Source: JANWHZ01 sp035758575 (GTDB lineage Bacteria > Patescibacteriota > Saccharimonadia > Saccharimonadales > UBA4665). From it: 43,771 bases of DNA. The stretch's first letter is position 1; each line of letters begins with the position of its first letter. Below the pieces are notes generated by a model, which worked only from the letters and a program-made list of their open reading frames with translations, was not told where the DNA came from and made no database searches. The translations under genes were made by a program, and so were the position numbers. Below, in pieces: positions 38,203 to 43,771 of this stretch. The stretch is from positions 1 to 43,771 of the forward strand of contig DASTXH010000065.1 in assembly GCA_035758575.1 (NCBI GenBank), written 5' to 3'.

Positions 38203-39126
38203 ATGATAAAAGCGGAACATCTGGGTAAACACTACCGCAAAAAAGTGGCGGTAGACGATCTTTCATTTACGGTACATACCGGGCGTGTAACCGGTTTTCT
38301 AGGGCCGAACGGTGCCGGCAAGTCAACCACCATGCGGCTGATGCTGGGCTTGGACTATGGCGACGGCGACACCACATTCGACGGCAAATATCTGCACGAA
38401 TACGAGCAGCCATCCAAAATAGTAGGTTTATTGCTAGAAGCGAAGGCGTTCCATCCTACCCGCACTGCAGAAAATCATCTACGGGTTTTGGCTGATGCCG
38501 GCAATATTCAGCAAACCCGGGTCATGGAAGTACTGGACGCCGTGGGGCTCAAGAGTGAAGCCAAGCGCCGCCCCGGCAAGTTTTCGTTGGGCATGAGCCA
38601 ACGTCTGGGGATCGCTGCGGCGCTGCTGGGCGAACCAAAATACCTTATTCTCGACGAGCCGGCTAACGGCCTGGATCCCGAAGGCATCGCCTGGCTCCGG
38701 CAATTTATTAAAGATTACGCCAGTAAGGGTAATGCCGTGTTCGTATCGTCGCATCTGCTGAGCGAAATGTCGCTCATGGCGGACGACGTAGTAGTTATAG
38801 GCAGGGGCAAGCTCATTGCCAACGCGCCGATGCGCGATATCATTTCCGGCAGCTCCCATTCCAGCGTGTTCGTGCGTGCCACAAAGCTGGCTGCACTGGA
38901 AAAGGCGCTCAAGCAGCAGTCTATAACCTACGAAAAAGACGGCGATGGACTGCGCATTGTTAGCAGTAGCACCGATGTTATCGGAAAAGTGGCATTCGAG
39001 GCAGGTGTACCGGTGCTGGAGTTAGCGCGGCATAGCGCTTCGCTTGAAGAGGCATTTTTGGAGCTTACTGAAGGTGCGGAAGAATACAAAGCAGGCGGCG
39101 AGCCAAAGAAAGGAGCGAAGTCATGA
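38203..39126 (+). CDS. ABC-2 exporter, ATP-binding subunit (second system)
   Basis: 307 residues. Walker A GPNGAGKSTTM, signature FSLGMSQRLG (the variant of LSGGQ typical of BcrA/NatA-like ATPases), Walker B KYLILDEPANGLDPEG, and switch His VSSHLLSEM. A C-terminal extension of about 80 residues follows the ATPase core. The start is chosen from TACAGT 6 bases upstream. The stop overlaps the permease start by 4 bases (ATGA). BcrA-type relatives export bacteriocins, lantibiotics or sodium; no substrate can be assigned here. Confidence 0.93.
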   Translation: MIKAEHLGKHYRKKVAVDDLSFTVHTGRVTGFLGPNGAGKSTTMRLMLGLDYGDGDTTFDGKYLHEYEQPSKIVGLLLEAKAFHPTRTAENHLRVLADAGNIQQTRVMEVLDAVGLKSEAKRRPGKFSLGMSQRLGIAAALLGEPKYLILDEPANGLDPEGIAWLRQFIKDYASKGNAVFVSSHLLSEMSLMADDVVVIGRGKLIANAPMRDIISGSSHSSVFVRATKLAALEKALKQQSITYEKDGDGLRIVSSSTDVIGKVAFEAGVPVLELARHSASLEEAFLELTEGAEEYKAGGEPKKGAKS

Positions 39127-39890
39127 TACCCGCACTCAAAGCCGAATTCCGCAAGCTCCTGACAGTCCGCTCCACGTACGTCATAACCGGCCTCGCACTG
39201 CTTGCGATTGGGTTCGTGTCGTTGTATGCCGAAGGGATAAAAGGCGGCGACCTTGCCGGACCAAGCGCCAGCCTCTACCTGGCGAGTACTATCACGCAGC
39301 ATAGCGCGCTGATCTCGATATTGGGTGCACTCGTAGCATTGCTGCTTTTGACCCACGAGTACCGCTACAACACCATTACCTATACACTCACGGCAGCAAA
39401 TAGCCGATCAAAAGTTTTGTTCGCAAAGATCACCGCCGTATCCGTCTATGTCTTTGGGTTTGCGGTAATCAGCGGCCTGGTTGGCCTGCTGTGCATAACC
39501 ATAGGTATGACAATGGCAGGGCATACGTTGCCGAATCAGGATATATCAATACTGACATACTTGGGGAAGATGGTATTTTACTGCGAGGGTTGGGCGCTGG
39601 CGGCGCTACTGTTCGCTGCGCTGTTCCGCAATCAGGTGGCAGCAATTGCCGTACTATTGGTTGGTCCCAACACTACCGAAGTATTGTTGAGCCTATTCCT
39701 GAAAGAGCATGCCGTGTATCTGCCCTTTACGGCGCTGAGCCAAGTTGTTGCTGCGCCTAGTGTCCCAGGGTTTTCGAGCATAACAGGAGCAACACTGTCG
39801 CCCATGCGCGGCGCACTTGTTTTCTGTATATACCTGGTCGTTGGCTGGGCGGTAACGTGGTTGCTGTTTTTGAAACGGGATGCTAGCTAG
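39123..39890 (+). CDS. ABC-2 exporter, permease subunit (second system)
   Basis: 255 residues with six predicted TM segments, starting with MIPALKAEFRKLLTVRSTYV, a typical ABC-2 permease entrance helix, and a second conserved stretch YRYNTITYTLTAANSRSKVL (E-Y-R-x-x-T-I coupling helix). Translationally coupled to the ATPase. The last 8 bases overlap the convergent NUDIX gene. Substrate unknown. Confidence 0.88.
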   Translation: MIPALKAEFRKLLTVRSTYVITGLALLAIGFVSLYAEGIKGGDLAGPSASLYLASTITQHSALISILGALVALLLLTHEYRYNTITYTLTAANSRSKVLFAKITAVSVYVFGFAVISGLVGLLCITIGMTMAGHTLPNQDISILTYLGKMVFYCEGWALAALLFAALFRNQVAAIAVLLVGPNTTEVLLSLFLKEHAVYLPFTALSQVVAAPSVPGFSSITGATLSPMRGALVFCIYLVVGWAVTWLLFLKRDAS

Positions 39891-40302
39891 TCTTCGGCAA
39901 TAGATATTGCCGGATAACGCTCCGTACGCTATCGGTGGTCGGTAATGTCAGGGCTTCCTCGAGCGCCGTCCAACGATAGGCATGCCCCTCTTCGTTCAGC
40001 GTTACTTCGGTGCTTTCAGCTGTCGCCTTATATTCAAGAAATATAAAGTGCCGAGGCTTGTGAAACGCGCCGTCGTTGAGATATTCATGGACGCAGAGAA
40101 ACTCGGGCTTCAAGATGTGTAGACCTGTCTCTTCCAGCGTTTCGCGGCGCACGGCATCCTCCAGGCTCTCGCCCAGCTCAACATGTCCGCCGGGAATAAT
40201 GTGCAGCCCCTTCCATTTGTGCGACTCAATCAAGAGTAGCTCGTTCTTTTTATTGAGGATAAACACACCTACTATGGGTTCGGGGAATCTTTGGTCATTC
40301 AT
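39883..40302 (-). CDS. NUDIX hydrolase
   Basis: 139 residues with a full NUDIX box at residues 39-61: GHVELGESLEDAVRRETLEE then TGL. It hydrolyses nucleoside diphosphate-X compounds; the IIPGGHVE start and the size suggest a nucleotide-pool or nucleotide-sugar enzyme (ADP-ribose, dNTP or similar), which cannot be resolved by eye. The start at 40302 is fixed by TATACT (minus strand, 40314-40309) 6 bases upstream; the frame extends to 40344 through a terminator hairpin. Confidence 0.9.
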   Translation of the reverse strand: MNDQRFPEPIVGVFILNKKNELLLIESHKWKGLHIIPGGHVELGESLEDAVRRETLEETGLHILKPEFLCVHEYLNDGAFHKPRHFIFLEYKATAESTEVTLNEEGHAYRWTALEEALTLPTTDSVRSVIRQYLLPKTS

Positions 40303-40308
40303 GCCGGT

Positions 40309-40338
40309 AGTATAACAAAACCACGCAAATGCGTGGTT
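40309..40338 (-). terminator. tRNA terminator fused to the NUDIX promoter
   Basis: Reading the minus strand: AACCACGC / ATTT / GCGTGGTT (40338-40319) followed by TTGTTA. This is a terminator for the CAU tRNA. Its T-rich tail runs into TATACT (40314-40309), the -10 box of the NUDIX gene. Confidence 0.7.
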
Positions 40339-40352
40339 GATCAAGATTCATG

Positions 40353-40428
40353 TGGTGGGGATGGCTGGGTTCGAACCAGCGACCAATCGGTTATGAGCCG
40401 ACTGCTCTAACCACTGAGCTACATCCCC
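40353..40428 (-). tRNA. tRNA with CAU anticodon (elongator Met or lysidine-type Ile2)
   Basis: Minus strand: GGGGATG acceptor arm, D-arm AGCTCAGTGGTTAGAGC, anticodon stem-loop TCGG-CTCATAA-CCGA (anticodon CAU at 40395-40393), T-arm GCTGG-TTCGAAC-CCAGC, acceptor CATCCCC, discriminator A and encoded CCA. 76 bases. The D-arm and the stretch around TTGGTCGCTGGTTC resemble E. coli tRNA-Ile2 (CAU), whose wobble C is changed to lysidine by TilS, more than elongator tRNA-Met. The identity is left open. A TATACT on the minus strand near 40522-40527 could be its promoter. Confidence 0.93.
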
Positions 40429-40528
40429 TCGTCGAAGTTTACGCACCAGCCTCGTTTTCCCGCTAACGCCAAAAGCTTCGATCGGGCGCAACATTTCTCG
40501 TTAAGGCCGGTTACAGGGATGAGTATAC

Positions 40529-40539
40529 CAGATTATCTG
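40529..40539. promoter_or_regulatory. Inverted repeat between divergent promoters
   Basis: CAGAT-T-ATCTG, a perfect 11-bp inverted repeat between the minus-strand TATACT of the tRNA and the plus-strand TATACT (40549-40554) of the DivIC-like gene. Confidence 0.35.
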
Positions 40540-40548
40540 ATCTAGTTA

Positions 40549-40554
40549 TATACT
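40549..40554 (+). promoter_or_regulatory. -10 box for the DivIC/FtsB-like gene
   Basis: TATACT, 13 bases before the ATG at 40568; leader of about 6 bases predicted. Confidence 0.5.
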
Positions 40555-40567
40555 CTTTATAAGAACT

Positions 40568-41029
40568 ATGCCCGAACAGCACAAACAGCGGTTACAGACA
40601 TATTGGCGCCTGGCGCGCTCGTATATTGTGCAGCTACGCGATGTGCGTTTTGCGGGGCAAGTATTGTTCGTGGTGGTTGTGTTGCTGGTGAGCTGGAGCG
40701 GCGTAAAGGCCATAGATGCCAATTTTTCGTTGCAAAAGCAGATTACCGCCTTGCAGCAGCAGAACGACCTGCAGCAGCTGGAAAACAGCAACCTGCAGCT
40801 TCAAAATACCTACTACAACAGCAACCAGTATCTAGAACTGTCCGCCCGCCAGAACTTCGGCCTGGCTCAGCCCGGCGAGAAGGAACTGCTGGTGCCGCAA
40901 ACGGTAGCTATGTCGTATATAGCTCCAACGCCCAAAGCCGCGCAGCAGGCGAAGGTCAGCAAATTGCCATTCTACCGGCGGAACTGGCAGGCATGGGCGG
41001 ATTTTTTCCTGCACCGACAGGGAAATTAG
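40568..41029 (+). CDS. DivIC/FtsB-family septum protein
   Basis: 153 residues. A cytoplasmic N-terminus of about 30 residues, one TM segment (VLFVVVVLLVSWSGVKAI), then a coiled coil LQKQITALQQQNDLQQLENS with clear heptads. It closes with the DivIC-like end YLELSARQNFGLAQPGEKEL (family pattern: Y-x-E-x-x-A-R-x-x-x-x-x-x-x-P-G-E). Such proteins join FtsL and FtsQ at the division septum and regulate FtsW-FtsI. A three-base gap separates it from the next membrane-protein gene. No dcw cluster genes are adjacent. Confidence 0.85.
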   Translation: MPEQHKQRLQTYWRLARSYIVQLRDVRFAGQVLFVVVVLLVSWSGVKAIDANFSLQKQITALQQQNDLQQLENSNLQLQNTYYNSNQYLELSARQNFGLAQPGEKELLVPQTVAMSYIAPTPKAAQQAKVSKLPFYRRNWQAWADFFLHRQGN

Positions 41030-41032
41030 CAC

Positions 41033-41437
41033 ATGATACTACGAACCGCGCAGTATCTGAACACCGCCCGCCTGCTATTCGGTGAGCCGCAGAGTATAAC
41101 TGAGCGCATCGTAGCGGTGCTGTGCGCTATGGGGACGTATGGGATAGCCATCGGTACCATTTTGTGGATGATCAGCGGCGTCAGTACGGGAGATGGCGTG
41201 CACTTCAGCCTATTTCAGCGCGTCGCCATTGCAGTAGTGTCAGTGTCGGCTGTCACGTTTATCCTTACGCTGTGCGTCGGCGGTATGCTGGCGGTCGGGC
41301 GCCAGGCGGGCAAGCGCAATCCGCTGGTACAGCTACTGTATACGTTTGGCCGGGCGTGTTTGTTTGTACTGGTGCCGTGTGCCGTCCTGACGCTGATCAT
41401 ACTGCTGGTAGCGTTTCTCATGGGTTACCTCCGTTGA
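41033..41437 (+). CDS. Three-TM membrane protein, unknown function
   Basis: 134 residues with three hydrophobic segments (IVAVLCAMGTYGIAIGTILW; AVVSVSAVTFILTLCVGGML; ACLFVLVPCAVLTLIILLVAF). It starts 3 bases after the DivIC-like gene and probably shares its promoter. No motif or family recognised. The terminus is short and basic. It may assist division, but only position suggests this. Confidence 0.68.
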   Translation: MILRTAQYLNTARLLFGEPQSITERIVAVLCAMGTYGIAIGTILWMISGVSTGDGVHFSLFQRVAIAVVSVSAVTFILTLCVGGMLAVGRQAGKRNPLVQLLYTFGRACLFVLVPCAVLTLIILLVAFLMGYLR

Positions 41438-41481
41438 CTTATCGCCCCTGAGCTGATACCATTACCTCAGGTAAAAGATAT

Positions 41482-41556
41482 CGCGGGGTGGAGCAGCGGC
41501 AGCTCGCATGGCTCATAACCATGAGGTCGCAGGTTCGAGTCCTGCCCCCGCAACCA
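41482..41556 (+). tRNA. Initiator tRNA-fMet (CAU)
   Basis: 75 bases with encoded CCA. The initiator hallmark is present: C1 faces A72 (CGCGGGG with CCCCGCA), leaving an unpaired end for formylation. D-arm GGAGCAGCGGCAGCTC, anticodon stem-loop CATGG-CTCATAA-CCATG, T-arm GCAGG-TTCGAGT-CCTGC. The usual run of three G:C pairs in the anticodon stem is altered: pairs 29:41 to 31:39 read U-A, G-C, G-C. A strong terminator that includes the CCA end follows. Confidence 0.95.
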
Positions 41557-41592
41557 AAGTAAGGCACCCACGGAAGTGGGTGTTTTACTTTG
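41554..41592 (+). terminator. Terminator of initiator tRNA
   Basis: CACCCAC / GGAA / GTGGGTG core (41565-41582), extended by CCAAAGTAA on the left (starting in the tRNA CCA) and TTACTTTGG on the right, with two G-T pairs between. A T run lies inside the 3' arm (TTTTACTTT). Confidence 0.75.
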
Positions 41593-41608
41593 GTTTTGTA
41601 GCTGGCTT

Positions 41609-41652
41609 GAACCTGCGACCAGCCAGTGCAAGCTGGCGTAGGTCGCAGGTTC
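41609..41652. repeat. Inverted copy of the initiator tRNA T-arm segment
   Basis: GAACCTGCGACC (41609-41620) is the reverse complement of GGTCGCAGGTTC (41641-41652), itself a copy of tRNA-fMet bases 41525-41536. The loop contains a second stem, GCCAG/CTGGC (41622-41626 and 41633-41637), so the whole forms a long hairpin. Confidence 0.8.
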
Positions 41653-41742
41653 GTGGAGCGACTGAGCCACGCAGGTGCTTGCACCGAGTAGCGAAAGAGC
41701 GGATATAGGGAGCGCCAGCGACCGCTGTCCTGCCCCCGCAAC
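41641..41742 (+). repeat. Partial second copy of tRNA-fMet 3' half split by a 73-base insertion
   Basis: GGTCGCAGGTTCG (41641-41653) equals tRNA positions 41525-41537, and GTCCTGCCCCCGCAAC (41727-41742) equals 41539-41554. Between them lie 73 bases (41654-41726) that can form three short hairpins (GTGG/CCAC, GGTGC/GCACC, AGCGG/CCGCT). The copy lacks the CCA. It is followed by a T run. The 41557-41926 region has no gene I can support. Confidence 0.8.
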
Positions 41743-41812
41743 GCTTTTTTCTTGGCTTTGGTGGCCGGGCTATACGAACGTTCGGTGGACGCAGCCGCGC
41801 AGAGTACATTCG

Positions 41813-41840
41813 ACCTCTGTTATTACGGCAGAGGTTTTTG
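41813..41840 (+). terminator. Possible intrinsic terminator
   Basis: ACCTCTG / TTATTACGG / CAGAGGT followed by TTTTG: a 7-bp stem with a T run, about 90 bases before the pilin-like gene. Confidence 0.5.
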
Positions 41841-41885
41841 TTTACCTCAAGCTCCTGGGGGGTAATCTGTTCGAGCCCCGGTAGG

Positions 41886-41915
41886 TTGCAATGATGTCTA
41901 ATAAAGCCTTATGAT
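41886..41915 (+). promoter_or_regulatory. Promoter of the first pilin-like gene
   Basis: TTGCAA (41886-41891), 18 bases, TATGAT (41910-41915), then 11 bases to the ATG at 41927. Confidence 0.55.
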
Positions 41916-41926
41916 AAAGATGATTT

Positions 41927-42622
41927 ATGAAGCGGCAAAATGACTCTGGTTTTAGTGTTGTTGAAGCATTGCTAACACTTGTAGCTGTGGCTGTAGTTGG
42001 CGTCTCGGGATACCTAGTTTACATAAACCACAATAAAACTCAGATAACGCCTGTCGCAACAAATAAAGCAAGTACTCCTGAGAAAAATGGCGCGAACTCA
42101 TCTGCAACGGTTGATCCGTATGCAGGTTGGCGTACGTATAGCTCATCAGCCGGAGGCTACTCGATAAAGTACCCACCAACCTGGACGCTTAATGCATCAC
42201 CTGCGGGTGCAATAAATGGTGAGGTTCTCATTACATCATCTAGTGCTAAGAATGAATCATTTGGGGTCTGGCTGATGTTATTAGATAATAGCAACTCCAC
42301 ATCGTCTACTTATTCTGCCTTCACACAAATACCGTACGTTCAAGGCTCGGTCATTCAGACACTATCTAATGGTATTGCGATCTGGGAGGCTAATCAGACG
42401 CTTGCCAGTAACGGTCATACATACGAGGACACATGTACGCCCTTTGAATCTGCTGCAAACAACAGCTTCGGATTCCGGCTTAACAATGGCAAATATTTAG
42501 ACGTTGCTATGTCATTTTGTTTTGCCGCAAAACAGTCCACGACGAAGGAATATAGCCAGCAGGCTCAAAGTAATGAATTGCAGCTGGCAAGTAAAATGCT
42601 GTCCTCCCTGACTCAGTATTAA
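41927..42622 (+). CDS. Type IV pilin-like (pseudopilin) surface protein
   Basis: 231 residues. It begins KRQNDSG|FSVVEALLTLVAVAVV, a class III/type IV prepilin leader: short basic leader, Gly at -1, Phe at +1 and Glu at +5, then a hydrophobic helix. The outer domain starts AGWRTYSSSAGGYSIKYPPTW, a PsbP-like beginning seen in many secreted proteins, with a cysteine pair (DTCTPF and SFCFAA). It could be a minor pilin assembled by a type IV pilus machine elsewhere in the genome. No PilD, PilB or PilC is in the window. A/T content and codon use are higher in A/T than the flanking genes. Confidence 0.78.
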   Translation: MKRQNDSGFSVVEALLTLVAVAVVGVSGYLVYINHNKTQITPVATNKASTPEKNGANSSATVDPYAGWRTYSSSAGGYSIKYPPTWTLNASPAGAINGEVLITSSSAKNESFGVWLMLLDNSNSTSSTYSAFTQIPYVQGSVIQTLSNGIAIWEANQTLASNGHTYEDTCTPFESAANNSFGFRLNNGKYLDVAMSFCFAAKQSTTKEYSQQAQSNELQLASKMLSSLTQY

Positions 42623-42784
42623 TGATTCTAGTTTGCCGTGGGTGAATCAATAGATCGGCGCTTTTGTAGACTACTTCTGGTGGCTTAGCTCAGTAAGGAT
42701 ATGCTGAATACAAGAAGCAATCGTTAAGATTTGTGTGCTATCTTTTTGCCAGCGAAGCGTCTGTCCGTTACTCTTTAGATACAT

Positions 42785-43498
42785 ATGAAGAAAGATAACG
42801 AAAATGGCTTTAGCGTTGTTTATGGGACGGTACTGCTGGCAATTGTGCTGGGTATCGGTTTAGCCGGATGGTATATTTGGCATTTGAATCAGGTAAAGAC
42901 GAATGATATGTCACCCAGTGCAGTCCATCCGTCCATCGTAAGCACTTTCCAGCTCCCTGCGGGCTGGGCATGGTATCAGGGTGACGGTTTTAAGTTCGCC
43001 TATCCCCAGGCATTTGGCAATTTTACAGCAACGAACACGCAGTACGCTGGGTCCGGTACGCAGCAGCTGCTAATCAGCAGCGCGCCGAAGGCTTCGCTCT
43101 TCCCTGGACTATCGCTAGGCGCTTTTGTACTCAGTAAAATGGATTCTGCTGGTACTCCAATAGTAAGTAGGAAGTATGGACCTACCGTTAGGCTTCAGAA
43201 TGGAAAGTGGATCGTCACACAAGACAATCCGGGCGACCCAAAGCCGTATGCTGTGGGTGCTACGTACCCAGAAGTTAGCGTCGAAAACAATGATGGCGCG
43301 AACGTGTATACATTCACAAGTAGTGACGAGGGCGGCGTAATATATACGATAGCTTTTGTGGCTAAGGGCCATCTGTACACGCTGCAGCTTCCCGAGTTTG
43401 ATACTGGAGCGTACAGTGCGGGCTCGTCGCTCAATAACCAGAGGCCGTACGATCAATTAGTCTCCCAAATTGCGGAGTCTATCAGCGCCGATAAGTAA
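42785..43498 (+). CDS. Pilin-like surface protein with altered +5 residue
   Basis: 237 residues. The start KKDNENGFSVVYGTVLLAIV has the same leader layout as its neighbour (Gly-Phe-Ser-Val-Val), but the conserved Glu at +5 is Tyr. The outer domain begins LPAGWAWYQGDGFKFAYPQA, again PsbP-like, and no cysteine pair is visible. It may be a paralogue of the gene at 41927 (163 bases upstream) that lost methylation and subunit docking, or an anchored protein that is not processed. TACTCT lies 10 bases before the ATG as a weak -10. The 163-base gap before it shows nothing else I can support. Confidence 0.72.
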   Translation: MKKDNENGFSVVYGTVLLAIVLGIGLAGWYIWHLNQVKTNDMSPSAVHPSIVSTFQLPAGWAWYQGDGFKFAYPQAFGNFTATNTQYAGSGTQQLLISSAPKASLFPGLSLGAFVLSKMDSAGTPIVSRKYGPTVRLQNGKWIVTQDNPGDPKPYAVGATYPEVSVENNDGANVYTFTSSDEGGVIYTIAFVAKGHLYTLQLPEFDTGAYSAGSSLNNQRPYDQLVSQIAESISADK

Positions 43499-43540
43499 CA
43501 GAGACGCATGGGGCCATGCCGCTTTCTGCTCCCGAGCGCG

Positions 43541-43546
43541 TATACT
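43541..43546 (+). promoter_or_regulatory. -10 box of the last gene (leaderless)
   Basis: TATACT, 6 bases before the ATG at 43553. Confidence 0.55.
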
Positions 43547-43552
43547 AATAGT

Positions 43553-43771
43553 ATGAAACGATGGCTGGTTATTACATTTAGCGTACTTATTATCGTTGGC
43601 GCATCCTTGGCAGGGTGGCTCTGGCATCAAAAAACGCAGTCGCCGGCCGGCACGCCATCGGGAGCGCATGTGCTTAGTTATGCAAATGCCGGGCTTTCTA
43701 GCGTCGGTGCGGATATCTATAACCAAACAAATGCCACCCAGCTCGACTTGTCGCACAATAGCTTGCGGTCG
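43553..43771 (+). CDS. Membrane-anchored protein, possibly leucine-rich repeat (partial)
   Basis: 73 codons to the window edge. An N-terminal membrane segment (WLVITFSVLIIVGASLAGWLW), a polar linker, then GAHVLSYANAGLSSVGADIY followed by NATQLDLSHNSLRS. The last element is a leucine-rich repeat signature (L-x-L-x-x-N-x-L), suggesting an anchored surface LRR protein. The C-terminal part lies outside the window. Confidence 0.65.
   Translation, partial: MKRWLVITFSVLIIVGASLAGWLWHQKTQSPAGTPSGAHVLSYANAGLSSVGADIYNQTNATQLDLSHNSLRS

Noticed and set aside
41439..41741. Minus-strand ORF of 100 codons over the tRNA-fMet region
   Set aside because: It is antisense to the tRNA and its duplicated half. 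Such CGGRTRTCDL-type translations are well-known tRNA artefacts.
41774..41786. CGAACGTTCG as a Gram-positive-type LexA box
   Set aside because: The half-sites are fused without the required four-base spacer, and no gene starts next to it.
41845..41900. Second tRNA remnant around TTCGAGCCCCGG
   Set aside because: Only a T-loop-like TTCGAGC is visible; no acceptor, D-arm or anticodon arm can be drawn.
1..43771. Alternative genetic code with TGA as Gly or Trp
   Set aside because: TGA ends many clear genes (for example tsaC, murC and the DUF4430 gene), and conserved Trp/Gly sites use standard codons.
1..43771. CRISPR array, IS element or transposase
   Set aside because: No regularly spaced direct repeats and no transposase or integrase motifs were seen on either strand; the only insertion-like feature is the small one in the tRNA-fMet half-copy.

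Overview
The window looks like a chromosomal segment of a small-genome Patescibacterium, most likely a Candidatus Saccharibacteria (TM7) relative. Base composition is near 50% GC or a little above. Genes are tightly packed and TGA is used throughout as an ordinary stop, which argues against code-25 Gracilibacteria/Absconditabacteria. Much of the content is housekeeping (aspS, murC, tsaC, dus, ftsB/divIC-like, tRNAs) mixed with many small membrane-anchored or secreted proteins without known families. The lineage call is inference from gene content and organisation; no marker such as 16S rRNA is present.

Layout. 1-3951: the 3' end of an RHS-type protein, a polyprenyl-phosphate sugar transferase, and a divergent operon of an O-antigen-ligase-like protein, a GtrA protein and a LexA-like DNA-binding protein without its protease domain. 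3966-7478: a membrane-anchored protein, then a cobalamin riboswitch driving three tightly coupled genes (DUF4430 protein, DUF6580 ECF-type substrate-specificity component, and a 523-residue protein of unknown function ending in a cysteine cluster). 7481-11171: a Kef-type antiporter, a group of unassigned small genes, and a striking pair of back-to-back promoters sharing one -35 box, the rightward one feeding a short unit that ends in a strong terminator. 11187-14871: a DsbA-like oxidoreductase, a CNNM/CBS membrane protein, and aspS with a structured leader and minicistron. 14902-22421: surface proteins, including a 935-residue SGNH hydrolase with thrombospondin type 3 repeats. 22571-26407: DNA and nucleotide quality control (MutY-like glycosylase, TsaC, MazG, DNPH1) plus murC. 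26443-27529: a three-gene operon with a caspase-like (CHAT/C25-type) protein. 27642-31621: membrane proteins, small proteins and an ABC-2 exporter. 31675-38162: a degenerate M23 lipoprotein, an ImmA/IrrE peptidase with a membrane partner, DUF1653, EndoQ with a UvrD-like helicase, and a tRNA-dihydrouridine synthase. 38203-41556: a second ABC-2 exporter, a NUDIX hydrolase, a CAU tRNA, a DivIC/FtsB-like protein, and initiator tRNA. 41557-43771: a rearranged partial copy of the initiator tRNA, two pilin-like proteins and the start of another anchored protein.

The most general signal is regulatory. At more than twenty genes a good -10 hexamer ends only 6-13 bases before the start codon, so the mRNAs should be leaderless or nearly so. 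Classical Shine-Dalgarno leaders are the minority. The positions decide several start codons used here. The strongest candidates for an undescribed system are the riboswitch-controlled corrinoid operon with its unknown third gene, the caspase-like three-gene operon, and the promoter-small ORF-terminator unit at 10858-11171.
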